From contig NZ_CP108356.1 of assembly GCF_036237315.1 (NCBI RefSeq), forward strand, positions 4,646,501-4,710,500: DNA of 64,000 nucleotides, given 5' to 3'. The position numbers were made by a program, and so were the translations under genes. Positions 17,864 to 27,114 of this stretch are shown here, one piece after another; positions within the stretch are counted from its first letter, which is position 1; the number at the start of each line of letters is the position of its first letter. The notes beneath the pieces are model-generated. The model did no database searches, was not told the origin of the DNA, and saw only the letters and a program-made list of their open reading frames with translations. This DNA comes from Streptomyces sp. NBC_01351 (lineage in GTDB: Bacteria > Actinomycetota > Actinomycetes > Streptomycetales > Streptomycetaceae).

Positions 17864-18355
17864 ATGGATACGGGGACAGTGGGTGAGACGGCGCCGCCCG
17901 GATGGGTGGGCCTGCCGGGTGGGCTGCTCGCGCTGCGGCGGACGCTGCTGGTGGTCTGGACGGTCCTGTTCGCGGTGGCGACCGGTGTCCCGCTCGGTCT
18001 GCTCGTGGGCCCGGTGTGGGCGGCGTTCGCGCTGGTCTGGGTGGCGGCCGCGGCCTGGGGCTGGGTGCTGCTCGCCAGGAACTGGCGGTCCTGGCGGTAC
18101 GCGGAACGCGCGGACGACCTGCTGATCAGCCGGGGCGTGCTGTGGCGGGAGGAGACCGTGGTCCCGTACGGGCGGATGCAGCTGGTCGAGGTGACCTCGG
18201 GCCCGCTGGAGCGGCGCTTCGGGCTGGCCTCCGTACAACTGCACACGGCGGCCGCGGCCACGGACGCCAGGATCCCGGGCCTGGCCCCGGCCGAGGCGGA
18301 GCGCCTCCGGGACCGCCTGACGGAGCTCGGCGAAGCCAGATCGGCAGGCCTGTGA
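17864..18355 (+). CDS. PH-domain membrane protein (bPH2, YdbS-like)
   Basis: A 163-residue protein with two membrane helices (about 27-46 and 50-70), then a bacterial PH-like domain. The domain motif reads ERADDLLISRGVLWREETVVPYGRMQLVEV and continues to GLASVQLHTAAAATDARIPGL. This is the YdbS pattern. It overlaps the next gene (GTGA), which encodes a multi-domain partner. YdbS/YdbT pairs affect envelope physiology in Bacillus (resistance to an antimicrobial peptide), but the biochemical function is unknown. Confidence 0.85.
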   Translation: MDTGTVGETAPPGWVGLPGGLLALRRTLLVVWTVLFAVATGVPLGLLVGPVWAAFALVWVAAAAWGWVLLARNWRSWRYAERADDLLISRGVLWREETVVPYGRMQLVEVTSGPLERRFGLASVQLHTAAAATDARIPGLAPAEAERLRDRLTELGEARSAGL

Positions 18356-19839
18356 CCTCCGGTCCGGCGGGCGAGATCCCGTCACCCCCGCCCCCTGCCG
18401 GCGCCGCCCCGCCGCCGGCCCCTGCCGACGGGCCCGCCGCGCCCCTCTCCGCCGCGGGTCCGGGTCCGGCCGGCGTGACCCATGCGGGTCCCGGCCCCGC
18501 AGGCGACGGCGGTTCGCCAGGCCACGGGCCTTTCTCCGCCGAGCCCGCCGCGGGCGGAAGGCGGCTGCATCTCTTTACCCCGCTCCGCCGGGCCTGGGTG
18601 CCGATTGCCGCCACCGTCGGTGTCATAGCCCAGCAGGGCGAGCGCGCCGGGGAGTGGATCGCGGACCTGTCGGCGCTGCTGCGGGTCGCGGGGCTGCTCG
18701 GGCTGCTGCTGGTCTTCGGCGTGTACGGGTTCCTGAGCTGGTGGTTCACCCGTTACGCGGTCACCGACACCGAGCTGCGCATCCGCAGCGGGCTGCTCTT
18801 CCGACGTACCGCGCACATCCGCCTCGACCGGCTCCAGGCGGTCGACGTCACCCGGCCGCTGCTGGCCCGGCTGGCCGGTGTCGCCACCCTGCGGCTCGAC
18901 GTGATCGGGACGGAGGCCAAGGACGAACTGGCCTACCTCAGTGAGAAGGAGGCCGTCGCCCTGCGTGCCGAGCTCCTCGCCCGGGCCGCCGGCTTCGCCC
19001 CCGAGGAGGCGGTGAGCCTGGGCCAGGCGCCCGAGCGGGAGCTGCTGCGGGTCCGGCCGCGCGACCTCGTCATGTCCCTGGTGCTGAGCCTCGGCTTCTG
19101 GGCGGCCCTGGTCGCAGGGCTCACCGCGCCGGTGCTCGTGTTCTGGTTCAGCTCCAGCCCGTGGGTGACCCTCGCCGTCCTGCTTCCGGTGGCCGGCGGG
19201 CTCTGGAAGGGCACCGCGGGCCGGTTCCTCGCCGACTACGACTGGACGGTCGCGGAGTCCCCGGACGGGCTGCGGCTGGACCACGGGCTGCTCGACCGGG
19301 CCCACGAGACGGTGCCGCCGGGGCGCGTGCAGAGCGTACGGATCGTGGAACCGCTGCTGTGGCGGCGGCGCGACTGGGTCCGCGTGGAGCTGGCCGTGGC
19401 GGGCTCGAAGAACGGGCTGCTCGTCCCGGTGGCCTCGCGGGCCGCGGCGCACGACGTGATCGCCCGGGTCCTGCCCGGGGTGGACCTGGCGGCGCTGATG
19501 TTCAGCCCGTCCCCGCGGGCGGCCGCGCGCTGGGTGGTGCCGGTGTGGTGGAAGGGGTACGCGCTGGCGATCTCCCCCGAGGTGTTCGCCGCCCGGCACG
19601 GCCGCGTGTGCCGGCGTACGGACATCGTCCCGCACGCCAAGGTGCAGAGCGTCCGCCTCACCCAGGGCCCCTGGGAACGCGCCCGAGGAGTCGCCGACCT
19701 GCACGTGGACACCGGCGCGAACGGCACGGTCACGGCCCGGCTGCGCGGCGCGGAGGAGGCCGCCGCCCTGCTCGCCGCCGAGGCGGTCCGCTCCCGCACC
19801 TCCCGCGCGAGCGCCCGCCCGGACCGCTGGATGACCTGA
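18352..19839 (+). CDS. multi-PH-domain membrane protein (bPH2, YdbT-like)
   Basis: A 495-residue protein. After a Pro/Gly/Ala-rich N-terminus (residues 1-75) come two helix pairs and three PH-like repeats: TRYAVTDTELRIRSGLLFRRTAHIRLDRLQAVDV, DWTVAESPDGLRLDHGLLDRAHETVPPGRVQSVRI and AARHGRVCRRTDIVPHAKVQSVRL. GTG at 18352 overlaps the stop of the preceding YdbS-like gene, so the two are coupled and probably form one membrane complex. It is the standard second partner of this pair. Confidence 0.85.
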   Translation: MTSGPAGEIPSPPPPAGAAPPPAPADGPAAPLSAAGPGPAGVTHAGPGPAGDGGSPGHGPFSAEPAAGGRRLHLFTPLRRAWVPIAATVGVIAQQGERAGEWIADLSALLRVAGLLGLLLVFGVYGFLSWWFTRYAVTDTELRIRSGLLFRRTAHIRLDRLQAVDVTRPLLARLAGVATLRLDVIGTEAKDELAYLSEKEAVALRAELLARAAGFAPEEAVSLGQAPERELLRVRPRDLVMSLVLSLGFWAALVAGLTAPVLVFWFSSSPWVTLAVLLPVAGGLWKGTAGRFLADYDWTVAESPDGLRLDHGLLDRAHETVPPGRVQSVRIVEPLLWRRRDWVRVELAVAGSKNGLLVPVASRAAAHDVIARVLPGVDLAALMFSPSPRAAARWVVPVWWKGYALAISPEVFAARHGRVCRRTDIVPHAKVQSVRLTQGPWERARGVADLHVDTGANGTVTARLRGAEEAAALLAAEAVRSRTSRASARPDRWMT

Positions 19840-20035
19840 GGCGGTGCCGGCCCGCAGGGCGGCGCGGCGGCGCGGCTACGCCGCTACGCCGCTCGGCGGC
19901 GGCCGGACGGGGGCTTGCGTACGGCAGTCGAGGTAACTCCGTGCAGACAATATGAAACTGACGGTTGCCCGGGGTAGCGCTCAGGACCGACGGACCCTCG
20001 ATCCGGTCCGCGCTCGGCAACCGAAGGACTGCACC

Positions 20036-20650
20036 ATGAACATCCCCCGTACCGCACGCATCGCCGCCCCCGCCGTGGCCGCGCTCACGCTGACGCTGGC
20101 GTTCGCCGGCCCCGCGTCCGCCGACCCGGCGTTCGTGATGCGCAGCGGCAGCCAGATCAACCTGGCCGCGCTGCCCGGGGAGTCGAACAACATCACCTTC
20201 AGCATCTCCAGCGGGTTCCTGCAGGTGAGCGACTCGGGCAATGTGCTGACCCCCGGGCCGGGCTGCGTCCGGTTCAGCAATCCCAACACCGTCCGCTGTG
20301 GCTCCGGGGGCAGCGTGACCCGCATCCAGGCCTCGCTGGGCGACCGTGACGACGTGGCCACCAACGAGACCTCGATCCCGAGCGACCTCGTCGGCGGGGA
20401 GGGGGACGACGTCCTCGTCGGCGGCTCCGGCAACGACCGGCTCACCGACTCGGACGGCTGGAACGCCTCGCCCGGCACCACGACCACCTTCAACGGGCGC
20501 GGCGGCAACGACACCATCATCAGCCGCAACGGCGGGTTCGACCGGATCAACTGCGGCGAGAGCGCCTTCGACTTCGACATGCTGCTCGCCGACGCGGCCA
20601 CCCTCGACGCCGTCGTCCCGAACACCTGCGAGTTCGTCCAGCGCTTCTGA
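20036..20650 (+). CDS. secreted protein with RTX-like calcium-binding repeats
   Basis: A 204-residue protein with a clear signal peptide (about 1-28, ending PASA-DP). Residues about 120-170 contain RTX-like nonapeptides: GGEGDDVLVGGSGNDRL, later GRGGNDTII. These bind calcium in parallel beta rolls. Four Cys in two pairs suggest disulfides. Only about three repeat units are present, so it is a small member. The start at 20036 gives the proper signal peptide; the frame is open 28 codons further upstream. The role outside the cell is unknown. Confidence 0.7.
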   Translation: MNIPRTARIAAPAVAALTLTLAFAGPASADPAFVMRSGSQINLAALPGESNNITFSISSGFLQVSDSGNVLTPGPGCVRFSNPNTVRCGSGGSVTRIQASLGDRDDVATNETSIPSDLVGGEGDDVLVGGSGNDRLTDSDGWNASPGTTTTFNGRGGNDTIISRNGGFDRINCGESAFDFDMLLADAATLDAVVPNTCEFVQRF

Positions 20651-20663
20651 CCCGCCCCGCCCC

Positions 20664-20698
20664 GCGGGCGGCGGTGGCTATGCCGCTCCGCCGCCCGC
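20664..20698. terminator. bidirectional hairpin terminator
   Basis: A perfect 11-bp stem, GCGGGCGGCGG with CCGCCGCCCGC, encloses a 13-base loop. The loop contains the stop codon of the response regulator. It serves the convergent secreted-protein gene and two-component operon. Confidence 0.75.
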
Positions 20699-21352
20699 CC
20701 GCACCAGGCCCGTTTCGTACGCCAGGACCACCACCTGTACGCGGTCGCGCAGCCCGAGCTTCGTCAGGATCCGGCCCACGTGCGTCTTCACGGTGGCCTC
20801 CGAGAGGACCAGCCGGGCCGCGATCTCGCCGTTCGACAGCCCCTGGGCCACCAGCAGCATGACCTCGCGCTCGCGCTCCGTCAGCCGCTCGACGTCCTTG
20901 TTCTTCGGCTCCTGCGTGGTCGTCGGCAGCATTGGGGCGAACCGGTCCAGCAGACGCCGCGTCGTCGACGGGGCGACCACCGCGTCCCCGCTGTGCACCG
21001 AGCGGATCGCCGCGAGCAGCTCGGCCGGCGGGACGTCCTTCAGCATGAAGCCGCTCGCCCCCGCCTTCAGCCCGGAGAAGGCGTACTCGTCCAGGTCGAA
21101 GGTGGTCAGGATGATGACCTTCGGGTGCTCGTCCGGTTCGCAGATCCGCCGCGTCGCCTCGACCCCGTCGAGCTTCGGCATGCGGACGTCCATCAGCACC
21201 ACGTCCACCTTCGTGGCCCGCAGCACCTCCAGCGCCTCCAGGCCGTCGCCGGCCTCGGCGACGACCTCCATGTCCGGCTGTGCGGCCAGCACCATCCGGA
21301 AACCGGTGCGCAGCAGCACCTGGTCGTCTACGAGCATCACGCGGATGGACAT
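20678..21352 (-). CDS. NarL/LuxR-type response regulator
   Basis: A 224-residue regulator. The receiver domain has the acidic pair Asp9/Asp10, phosphoacceptor Asp55 (VVLMDVRMP), Thr near 83 (ILTTF) and Lys near 105 (MLKDV). The C-terminal LuxR helix-turn-helix includes LTEREREVMLLVAQGLSNGEIAARLVLSEATVKTHV. It sits 25 bp after the sensor-kinase gene and should receive its phosphate. Targets are not evident; the adjacent secreted RTX-like gene is convergent, not divergent. Confidence 0.93.
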   Translation of the reverse strand: MSIRVMLVDDQVLLRTGFRMVLAAQPDMEVVAEAGDGLEALEVLRATKVDVVLMDVRMPKLDGVEATRRICEPDEHPKVIILTTFDLDEYAFSGLKAGASGFMLKDVPPAELLAAIRSVHSGDAVVAPSTTRRLLDRFAPMLPTTTQEPKNKDVERLTEREREVMLLVAQGLSNGEIAARLVLSEATVKTHVGRILTKLGLRDRVQVVVLAYETGLVRAGGGAA

Positions 21353-21377
21353 CGGTTACCTCGTCCTCGTCATCGCT

Positions 21378-22580
21378 TCATCGCTTCTTGAGTGGGAGCA
21401 GCGCGCTGATCCGGAAGCCGCCGCCCGGCCGCGGCCCCGCGTCCAGGGTTCCGCCGACCATACCGATCCGCTCGCGCATGCCGATCAGCCCGTGCCCGGC
21501 GCCGTCCGCGCCGCCGTCCTCGTACAACTCGTGCGCCGCGCCCCGCCCGTCGTCCTCGACGAGCAGGCCGAGCCCGTCGTCGAAGTAGACCAGCCGTACG
21601 CTCGCCTTCGCGTCCGGGCCGCCGTGCTTGCGCGTGTTGGTCAGCGCCTCCTGCACGATCCGGTACGCCGTCAGCTCGACGCCGCTGGGCAGCCGCCGCG
21701 GCGCGCCCTCGACCTCGAAGTCCACCGTGAGCCCGGCCGCCCGTACCTGCTCGACCAGGACCTCGATCTGCTCGACGTCCGGCTGCGGCACGTAGTCCTC
21801 GGACTCCTGCGGCTCGCCCGTGCGCAGTACGCCCAGCAGCCGGCGCATCTCGGCCAGCGCCTGGCGGCCGGTCCCGGAGATCGTCTGCAGGGCCTCCTTG
21901 GCCTGCTCGGGGGCCACGTCCATGACGTACGCGGCCCCGTCGGCCTGCACCACCATCACCGAGACGTTGTGCGCGACCACGTCGTGCAGCTCGCGGGCGA
22001 TCCGGGCGCGCTCGGCGGCCACGGCCACCTTCGCCTGCGCCTCGCGCTCCTTCTCCAGCCGCTGGTTGCGCTCGATGATCTGGGCGTAATAGGCCCGGCG
22101 GGTGCGCAGGGAGTCGCCCAGCACCCAGGCGAGGACGAAGGGGACGATCATGAAGATGGTGAAGAGGACGTTGTCCGTGTCGCTCGTCCCCTTGTCCACC
22201 CCGAAGCGCAGGAAGTAGAGCGGTGCGGCCGCCAGCCCCCAGCCCAGGGCGGCGCGCGAGACCCAGCGGGGTACGTCGCTCGCGGCGACCGTGAAGAGGA
22301 TGACGAGCATCGCGAAGTCGTACACGCCCGCTTCGAAGCCCAGGACCAGCTGGTAGACCCCGGCGCCGAGGGCGACCCAGAACATGGCCTGCGTCCACTT
22401 GCGGCGCAGCGCGACGGCGGTGCTCAGGGCGAGCACCGCGGGGACCATGGCGAGCCGCGAGGCGGCGCCGGCGCCCTGGTAGTCCGCGACGTTCAGCATC
22501 GAGACCCCGAAGAAGAGGACAGCCCAGAAGCTGTCGACGCCCGTCGGGTGTCTGCGGAGGAAGTCGTAGAGGCGCTGCAC
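21378..22580 (-). CDS. NarL-partner sensor histidine kinase (HisKA_3)
   Basis: A 400-residue kinase. Several hydrophobic helices fill the first ~155 residues with no large external loop, so it may sense the membrane itself, like many streptomycete kinases of this class. The phosphorylated His199 lies in ARELHDVVAHNVSVM. The ATP-binding domain has ALTNTRKHG, VEDDGRG and GHGLIGMRERIGMVGGTL. It is co-transcribed with the response regulator downstream. The signal is unknown. Confidence 0.92.
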   Translation of the reverse strand: MQRLYDFLRRHPTGVDSFWAVLFFGVSMLNVADYQGAGAASRLAMVPAVLALSTAVALRRKWTQAMFWVALGAGVYQLVLGFEAGVYDFAMLVILFTVAASDVPRWVSRAALGWGLAAAPLYFLRFGVDKGTSDTDNVLFTIFMIVPFVLAWVLGDSLRTRRAYYAQIIERNQRLEKEREAQAKVAVAAERARIARELHDVVAHNVSVMVVQADGAAYVMDVAPEQAKEALQTISGTGRQALAEMRRLLGVLRTGEPQESEDYVPQPDVEQIEVLVEQVRAAGLTVDFEVEGAPRRLPSGVELTAYRIVQEALTNTRKHGGPDAKASVRLVYFDDGLGLLVEDDGRGAAHELYEDGGADGAGHGLIGMRERIGMVGGTLDAGPRPGGGFRISALLPLKKR

Positions 22581-22687
22581 GTAACCCAGAGTAGGGAACG
22601 GCGACAGGTGCTGGAGTCAACCACAGGTGCGAACCTCGCACGGGGGGCGTACTCCGCAAGGTGGACGGTGAAATTAACCTTTGCGGG

Positions 22688-23680
22688 GTGAGCACTCAGC
22701 CTGAAGTCGTGGATCCGGTTCGGTGGCGGACGGCGATGGAAGCCGCCCTGTACGGACCCGGCGGCTTCTACGTACGACCGGGAGGTCCCGGGCCCGCCGG
22801 CCACTTCCGCACCTCGGTGCACGCCTCGGGCCTGTACGCGGGAGCCGTGGCCCGGCTGCTGCGCCGGGTGGACGCGGAGCTCGGGCACCCGCGGGAGCTG
22901 GACCTCGTCGACATGGGGGCCGGGCGGGGGGAGCTGGTGGCCGGGGTGCTCGCCGCCCTGCCGGCGGAGGTGGCCGAGCGGGTACGTCCGTACGCGGTGG
23001 AGCGCGCGGAGCGGCCGGCCGGACTCGACCCGAGGATCCGCTGGGTGCCGGGGCCGCCCGAACGGACGACGGGCCTCCTCTTCGCCAACGAGTGGCTGGA
23101 CAACGTGCCGCTGGAGATCGCCGAGGACGGGCGGTACGTCCTGGTCGCCCCGGACGGTACGGAGTCCCCGGGCGGCCCACTCGACCCCGCGGACCGGGCC
23201 TGGCTGGAGTGCTGGTGGCCGGACGCCCGGACCACCGGGCGGGCCGAGATCGGCCGGGCCCGCGACGAGGCCTGGGCGGCGACGGCCGCGACCGTGGAGC
23301 GGGGCCTGGCGGTGGCGGTGGACTACGCCCACACCCGGGACACGAGGCCCCCGTTCGGCACCCTGACGGGCTTCCGCGCCGGCCGGGAGGTCCCGCCCGT
23401 CCCGGACGGCAGCTGCGACGTCACCGCCCACGTGGCACTGGACTCCTGCGCGGGCCCCGGCGCGGTGCTGCTGACCCAGCGCGCGGCGCTGACCGCCCTC
23501 GGCGTCTCCGGAGCCCGCCCGCCGCTGGCCCTGGCCTCCACGGATCCGGCCGGCTACGTCCGCGCCCTGGCCTCGGCGGGCGAGGCGGCCGAGCTCACGG
23601 CCCGCGAGGGCCTGGGCGCCTTCGGCTGGCTGGTCCAGCCGGTCGGCGTGCCGCCGTGGCCGGACGGCCCTCCTGTGTGA
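22688..23680 (+). CDS. MidA-like SAM-dependent methyltransferase (DUF185)
   Basis: A 330-residue protein with the MidA/NDUFAF7-type features: LYGPGGFY near the N-terminus, HFRTSVHAS, the SAM-binding [15 protein letters not shown], and [12 protein letters not shown]. In mitochondria this family methylates an Arg of the 49-kDa complex I subunit. An orphan NuoD, the bacterial counterpart of that subunit, is encoded 5 kb away, but a functional tie is only an inference. GTG at 22688 was chosen; an in-frame GTG at 22661 is also possible. The sensor-kinase gene is divergent. Confidence 0.8.
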   Translation: MSTQPEVVDPVRWRTAMEAALYGPGGFYVRPGGPGPAGHFRTSVHASGLYAGAVARLLRRVDAELGHPRELDLVDMGAGRGELVAGVLAALPAEVAERVRPYAVERAERPAGLDPRIRWVPGPPERTTGLLFANEWLDNVPLEIAEDGRYVLVAPDGTESPGGPLDPADRAWLECWWPDARTTGRAEIGRARDEAWAATAATVERGLAVAVDYAHTRDTRPPFGTLTGFRAGREVPPVPDGSCDVTAHVALDSCAGPGAVLLTQRAALTALGVSGARPPLALASTDPAGYVRALASAGEAAELTAREGLGAFGWLVQPVGVPPWPDGPPV

Positions 23681-23686
23681 CGCGGA

Positions 23687-23720
23687 AGGGGCCGGTACCC
23701 CTCGCGGGATACCGGCCCCT
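23687..23720. terminator. bidirectional hairpin terminator with adjacent 16-bp tandem repeat
   Basis: A perfect 11-bp stem, AGGGGCCGGTA with TACCGGCCCCT, encloses a 12-base loop between the convergent MidA-like and M28 genes. A 16-bp unit (TACTGYCGGACCTGCY) follows, repeated 2.25 times at 23724-23759 and running into the M28 stop codon. Confidence 0.8.
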
Positions 23721-23754
23721 CCTTACTGTCGGACCTGCCTACTGCCGGACCTGC

Positions 23755-25302
23755 TTACTCGACGACGTCGTCGTGGCCCTCGTGCAGACCGCCGCCGCTG
23801 CCCGTGCCGGTGGTCGGCTCGGAGACGACCGGCTTGGTCAGGGGCGCCAGGTCGAAGGCGTAGTGGCCCACCGCGTCCGCGATGATGTCGACGTTGATGT
23901 CGAGGGCCTTCTGGTCGATGTTGGTGATGTCGTCACCCGTGCCGTGGTAGTTCACGTCGTAGGCGACGCCCGCCTGGCCACCGAACTTCGCGGCCTGCTC
24001 GGCGGTCTTGATCCCCTCGGCGCCCGTGAACGTACCGCCGGACGGGATGCCCACCGCGATGAACGGGCCGTAGTCCGAGCGCCCGGAGAAGTCCGTGCCC
24101 TCGTGCGGGATGTTCTTGGAGTCGAGGAAGCTGGTGATCCCCTTCTCCAGCTGGGCGGAGCCCTCCGGGCCGGGGCCCGCGCCCGTGGCATCCGAGTCGT
24201 CGCCGTCGTAGACGAAGTACGCGGAGTTCGGCGAGGCGATCATGTCGAAGTTCAGGTAGAGCTTGATCTGCTTCTTCTGCTCTTCCGTCAGCCCGGCGAC
24301 ATACGCCTCCGAGCCGAGCAGGCCGAACTCCTCAGCCGACCACCAGGCGAACTTGACCTTGTTGTTGATCTTGTTCTGGCTGCTCGCGAGGCGCTGGGCG
24401 ACCTGGAGGATGCCGGCCGAGCCGGAGCCGTTGTCGTTGATGCCCGGGCCCGCCGCGACCGAGTCGAGGTGCGCGCCGAGGAAGACGGTGTTGTTCTCGT
24501 CTCCGCCGCGGGTCTCCGCGATGACGTTGTACGTCTTGCGGTTCTCGCGCAGCTCCCGGATGTCGAGGGTGACCTCGACCGGGCCGGCCGCGACCTCGGC
24601 CGCGAGCTTCTCGCCCTCGGCCTTGGTGACGCCGCCGGTCGGGATCTTGGCCACGTTCGGGTCGCCGAGGGTGCCGTTCAGGGCGCCGTCGGTGTTGTTG
24701 TATATGACCGCGCCGACCGCGCCCGCGGCCGCCGCGTTGGTCTGCTTCACGGCGAAGGTGCAGCCACCGCGCTTGACCAGGGCGATCTTGCCGGTGAAGG
24801 CGCCCGCGGCGAAGTCGCCCGGCTCGCAGCCGTTCGTCCCGTCGGCGTCGACCGGGGCGGCGGCGACCTGGGCGGTGACGCCGCCCTCCGGGGTGCTGGC
24901 GGTGTACGTCATCAGGTGGATCGGGACCTCGTGCGCGTTGGCGCCGTTCACCGTGAGCTTCTCGGCGACGGCCTCGACGTACACGAAGTCGAACTCGTTC
25001 TTGGTGACCTTGTAGCCGGCCGCCCGCATCACGGCCTCGACGTACTTGGCGGACTGCTCGTGGCCCTTGGAGCCGGCCACACGGGTGCCGTTGTTGTAGT
25101 CGGCGATCGACTGGAAGACCTTCAGGTGGTTGTAGGCACCCTTGCCGGTCGAGTCCTTGACCAGCTTCCTGGCCAGCGCGTCTGCCCTGGCGGCATCGCT
25201 CGCGGGGCTCGTGGCTCCGGCCGGACCGGCGAGCAGCAGGGGGGAGACGAGGGCCGCAGCGGCCAGGGCGGCGGTTGCTACGGCTATACGGCGTGAGGGC
25301 AT
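23755..25302 (-). CDS. secreted M28 zinc aminopeptidase with PA domain
   Basis: A 515-residue exported peptidase that removes N-terminal residues. The signal peptide ends near AGA-TS at residue 30. A PA domain is inserted at about 140-235 (GKIALVKRGGCTFAVKQTNAA). The two-zinc site is complete: His278 (GAHLDS), Asp290 (INDNGSG), catalytic Glu324 with Glu325 (WSAEEFG), Asp353 (LNFDMI) and His453 (YHGTGDD). The ATG at 25302 has GGAAGGA nine bases upstream. It ends in a Gly/Thr-rich, acidic tail. A 14-bp palindrome lies 71 bp before the start. Confidence 0.93.
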   Translation of the reverse strand: MPSRRIAVATAALAAAALVSPLLLAGPAGATSPASDAARADALARKLVKDSTGKGAYNHLKVFQSIADYNNGTRVAGSKGHEQSAKYVEAVMRAAGYKVTKNEFDFVYVEAVAEKLTVNGANAHEVPIHLMTYTASTPEGGVTAQVAAAPVDADGTNGCEPGDFAAGAFTGKIALVKRGGCTFAVKQTNAAAAGAVGAVIYNNTDGALNGTLGDPNVAKIPTGGVTKAEGEKLAAEVAAGPVEVTLDIRELRENRKTYNVIAETRGGDENNTVFLGAHLDSVAAGPGINDNGSGSAGILQVAQRLASSQNKINNKVKFAWWSAEEFGLLGSEAYVAGLTEEQKKQIKLYLNFDMIASPNSAYFVYDGDDSDATGAGPGPEGSAQLEKGITSFLDSKNIPHEGTDFSGRSDYGPFIAVGIPSGGTFTGAEGIKTAEQAAKFGGQAGVAYDVNYHGTGDDITNIDQKALDINVDIIADAVGHYAFDLAPLTKPVVSEPTTGTGSGGGLHEGHDDVVE

Positions 25303-25372
25303 GCAGGGGTCCTTCCACGGCAAAAGTGCGAGCAGGGAGGAGCGGTGGACGCACGTTAAGCAGCAAGGGGCC

Positions 25373-25386
25373 ACTCTGGCCAGAGT
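25373..25386. promoter_or_regulatory. 14-bp perfect palindrome upstream of the M28 gene
   Basis: ACTCTGGCCAGAGT is fully self-complementary and lies 71 bp upstream of the M28 start, inside a locally AT-richer stretch. It could be an operator for the ArsR-type protein encoded just upstream or for another regulator. The link is inferred from position. Confidence 0.4.
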
Positions 25387-25502
25387 TTTCACTGATTCCG
25401 GTTTATGAATTCCGTATATCGGCGACGCGGGAGGCCTCGGGACTGACGTCGGGCCTGACGTAGGCCTTGTGTACGGCCTTGCGTACGGCCCGAGTTCGGG
25501 CC

Positions 25503-26624
25503 CTAGCGGAGGATCCCCTCGATGAAGTCCGAGCCGATACGTGCCACAGCGGCCAGATCCAACTGATGCTGGGCGTACCGCCCTTGGCGTCGCGTATGCA
25601 TCAAACCGGCCTTTTTCAGGACGGAAAGGTGCCGCGAGACCTCCGGTGCGGTGATGCCGTACGCGGCCGCCAACTCGCCGGTCGTATACGGGGCCCGCGC
25701 CAGGCTCCGGCACAGCATCATCCGCATCGGATGCGCGAGGGCCTCCATCCGCCGCTGGAGCAGCTCCACCGAGCCCGGCGCGGAGGCCAGCTCGGGGGAG
25801 CCGAGCGGATAGTGGACCACCGGACGCCAGCCCGGTGCGTGCAGCATCGACAGGTGCGGCCAGCCGAAGTTGGTCGGTACGAAGACCAGCCCGGTGCCTA
25901 TTCGCGGGTCGGTGGCGGTGGTCGAACCGTGGACCATCTTGTCGGCGGTGATCGTGGTGAGGGCGCCGTCCACGCTCAGCGCCGAGGAGACCTCCTTCAG
26001 CGCGGCCGGCAGCCCCTTGTGGCGCAGCACCTCGGTCTTGTGCCGGGCGTCCGCGCTCTGGCCGGGCTCCACCCGCCGCCAGGTCTCGGCGAAGAAGGCC
26101 TCGTCGCAGTCCTCCAGCAGGCGCCGCATCCACCGGCGCACCCCGGCCGGATCGTCCAGCAGCCGCAGGGAGAAGTCCAACTGGCGGGGCCCGCGGGCGG
26201 CGGCCGCCTCCAGGGCCTTGGCCCGGGCGAGGGGGTCCGTGAGCGGGGAGGGCAGGCCCTCGTTGTAGAGCGCCATCCAGCAGTGCTCCAGGGCGGCCAC
26301 CACGAACCGCTCCTCGTCCAGCCGATCGAGTACGTCGAGCTCCTCGGCCAGGGTCGCGGCGGGCAGCCCGGTCCCGCCGGGGACGCCGGCGAAGGCCATG
26401 AAGATGTCGGAGAAGGAACTCCGCCACATGAAGTCCGCCTCCAGCAGCCGGTCCGCGAGGCTCGGATCGAGCGCGGCGGTGGTGGCGGTGGTCCAGGAGG
26501 TCAGCGAGGGGTGGTGGGCGGGCTGCGAGAGCGCGTGCAACGCCATGCAGAGCTCTGCCAGCGGGGAGGGCGAGAAGGAGATCCGCCGCGTGGGGAGCCC
26601 GGCAATGTCGATGGTGACGCTCAT
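25503..26624 (-). CDS. ArsR-family regulator with N-terminal DUF5937-type domain
   Basis: A 373-residue regulator. The C-terminal ~80 residues are a winged helix of the ArsR type (MEALAHPMRMMLCRSLARAPYTTGELAAAYGITAPEVSRHLSVLKKAGLM). The long N-terminal part (about 1-285) is of the kind labelled DUF5937 and is probably the ligand-sensing region. No CxC metal site typical of arsenic sensors is seen near the helix. The ATG at 26624 was chosen over a longer frame. It precedes the M28 gene on the same strand, 200 bp away. Confidence 0.82.
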   Translation of the reverse strand: MSVTIDIAGLPTRRISFSPSPLAELCMALHALSQPAHHPSLTSWTTATTAALDPSLADRLLEADFMWRSSFSDIFMAFAGVPGGTGLPAATLAEELDVLDRLDEERFVVAALEHCWMALYNEGLPSPLTDPLARAKALEAAAARGPRQLDFSLRLLDDPAGVRRWMRRLLEDCDEAFFAETWRRVEPGQSADARHKTEVLRHKGLPAALKEVSSALSVDGALTTITADKMVHGSTTATDPRIGTGLVFVPTNFGWPHLSMLHAPGWRPVVHYPLGSPELASAPGSVELLQRRMEALAHPMRMMLCRSLARAPYTTGELAAAYGITAPEVSRHLSVLKKAGLMHTRRQGRYAQHQLDLAAVARIGSDFIEGILR

Positions 26625-26706
26625 CGGACCATTCTGTCGTTCCGCGCCGCTTGCATGTGCGATCCCCACACGCCCGACCGGGTGTTTCCGTCTGCGCCGC
26701 CGCTGC

Positions 26707-26805
26707 CGGGGCTCTGCCCCGGACCCCGCGCCTCAAACGCCGGCGAGGCTGGGGGTTTCAGCCCCTCCGGCGTTTGAGGAGCGGGGGTCTGGGGGCGGAG
26801 CCCTC
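26707..26805. repeat. dispersed GC-rich palindromic intergenic repeat, copy B
   Basis: Two head-to-head copies of the core (CCTCAAACGCCGGCGAGG, then CCTCCGGCGTTTGAGG) are flanked by CCGGGGCTCTGCCCCGG-type stems. They form one large inverted repeat upstream of the ArsR-type gene. See copy A for the shared parts. Confidence 0.7.
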
Positions 26806-26913
26806 AGTTTCGGGAAGGGGCGGGGTGGGGGAAAAGGCCCCGCGCAGCGGCCCCGATTGACAGGGGCTGTCAATCGTCGTGCGGGTCGGCCCAGACAGGC
26901 GCAGGGTGGAGGC

Positions 26914-27114
26914 ATGACCTCCATGGAGCAGTACCTCATCGACGCCTGGCGGGCGGCCCAGCACGGCGACCCGCCCCCGCCCCCACCCGGCCGGGACGAC
27001 CTCGCCGTCCTCCGCGCCGCCCGCTCGTACGAGCAGTTCCGCGCCGTGATGGACGGCCGCCCGGCAGGGCATCCCTGGCGGGCAGCCCTCCGTAGGGCCG
27101 TCGGCCGCGCCTAG
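26914..27114 (+). CDS. small hypothetical protein
   Basis: A 66-residue protein beginning MTSMEQYLIDAWRAAQHGD, with a run of prolines in the middle and ending RAALRRAVGRA. The ATG at 26914 has a GGTGGAGG ribosome site. Its stop overlaps the coaX stop by four bases on the opposite strand. I do not recognise the family; short proteins of this kind are common in streptomycetes. Confidence 0.6.
   Translation: MTSMEQYLIDAWRAAQHGDPPPPPPGRDDLAVLRAARSYEQFRAVMDGRPAGHPWRAALRRAVGRA

Noticed and set aside
23755..26736. a 993-residue minus-strand open frame joining the M28 peptidase and the region upstream
   Set aside because: The peptidase has its own signal peptide and ribosome site at 25302, and the upstream part is a shadow of the ArsR-type gene.
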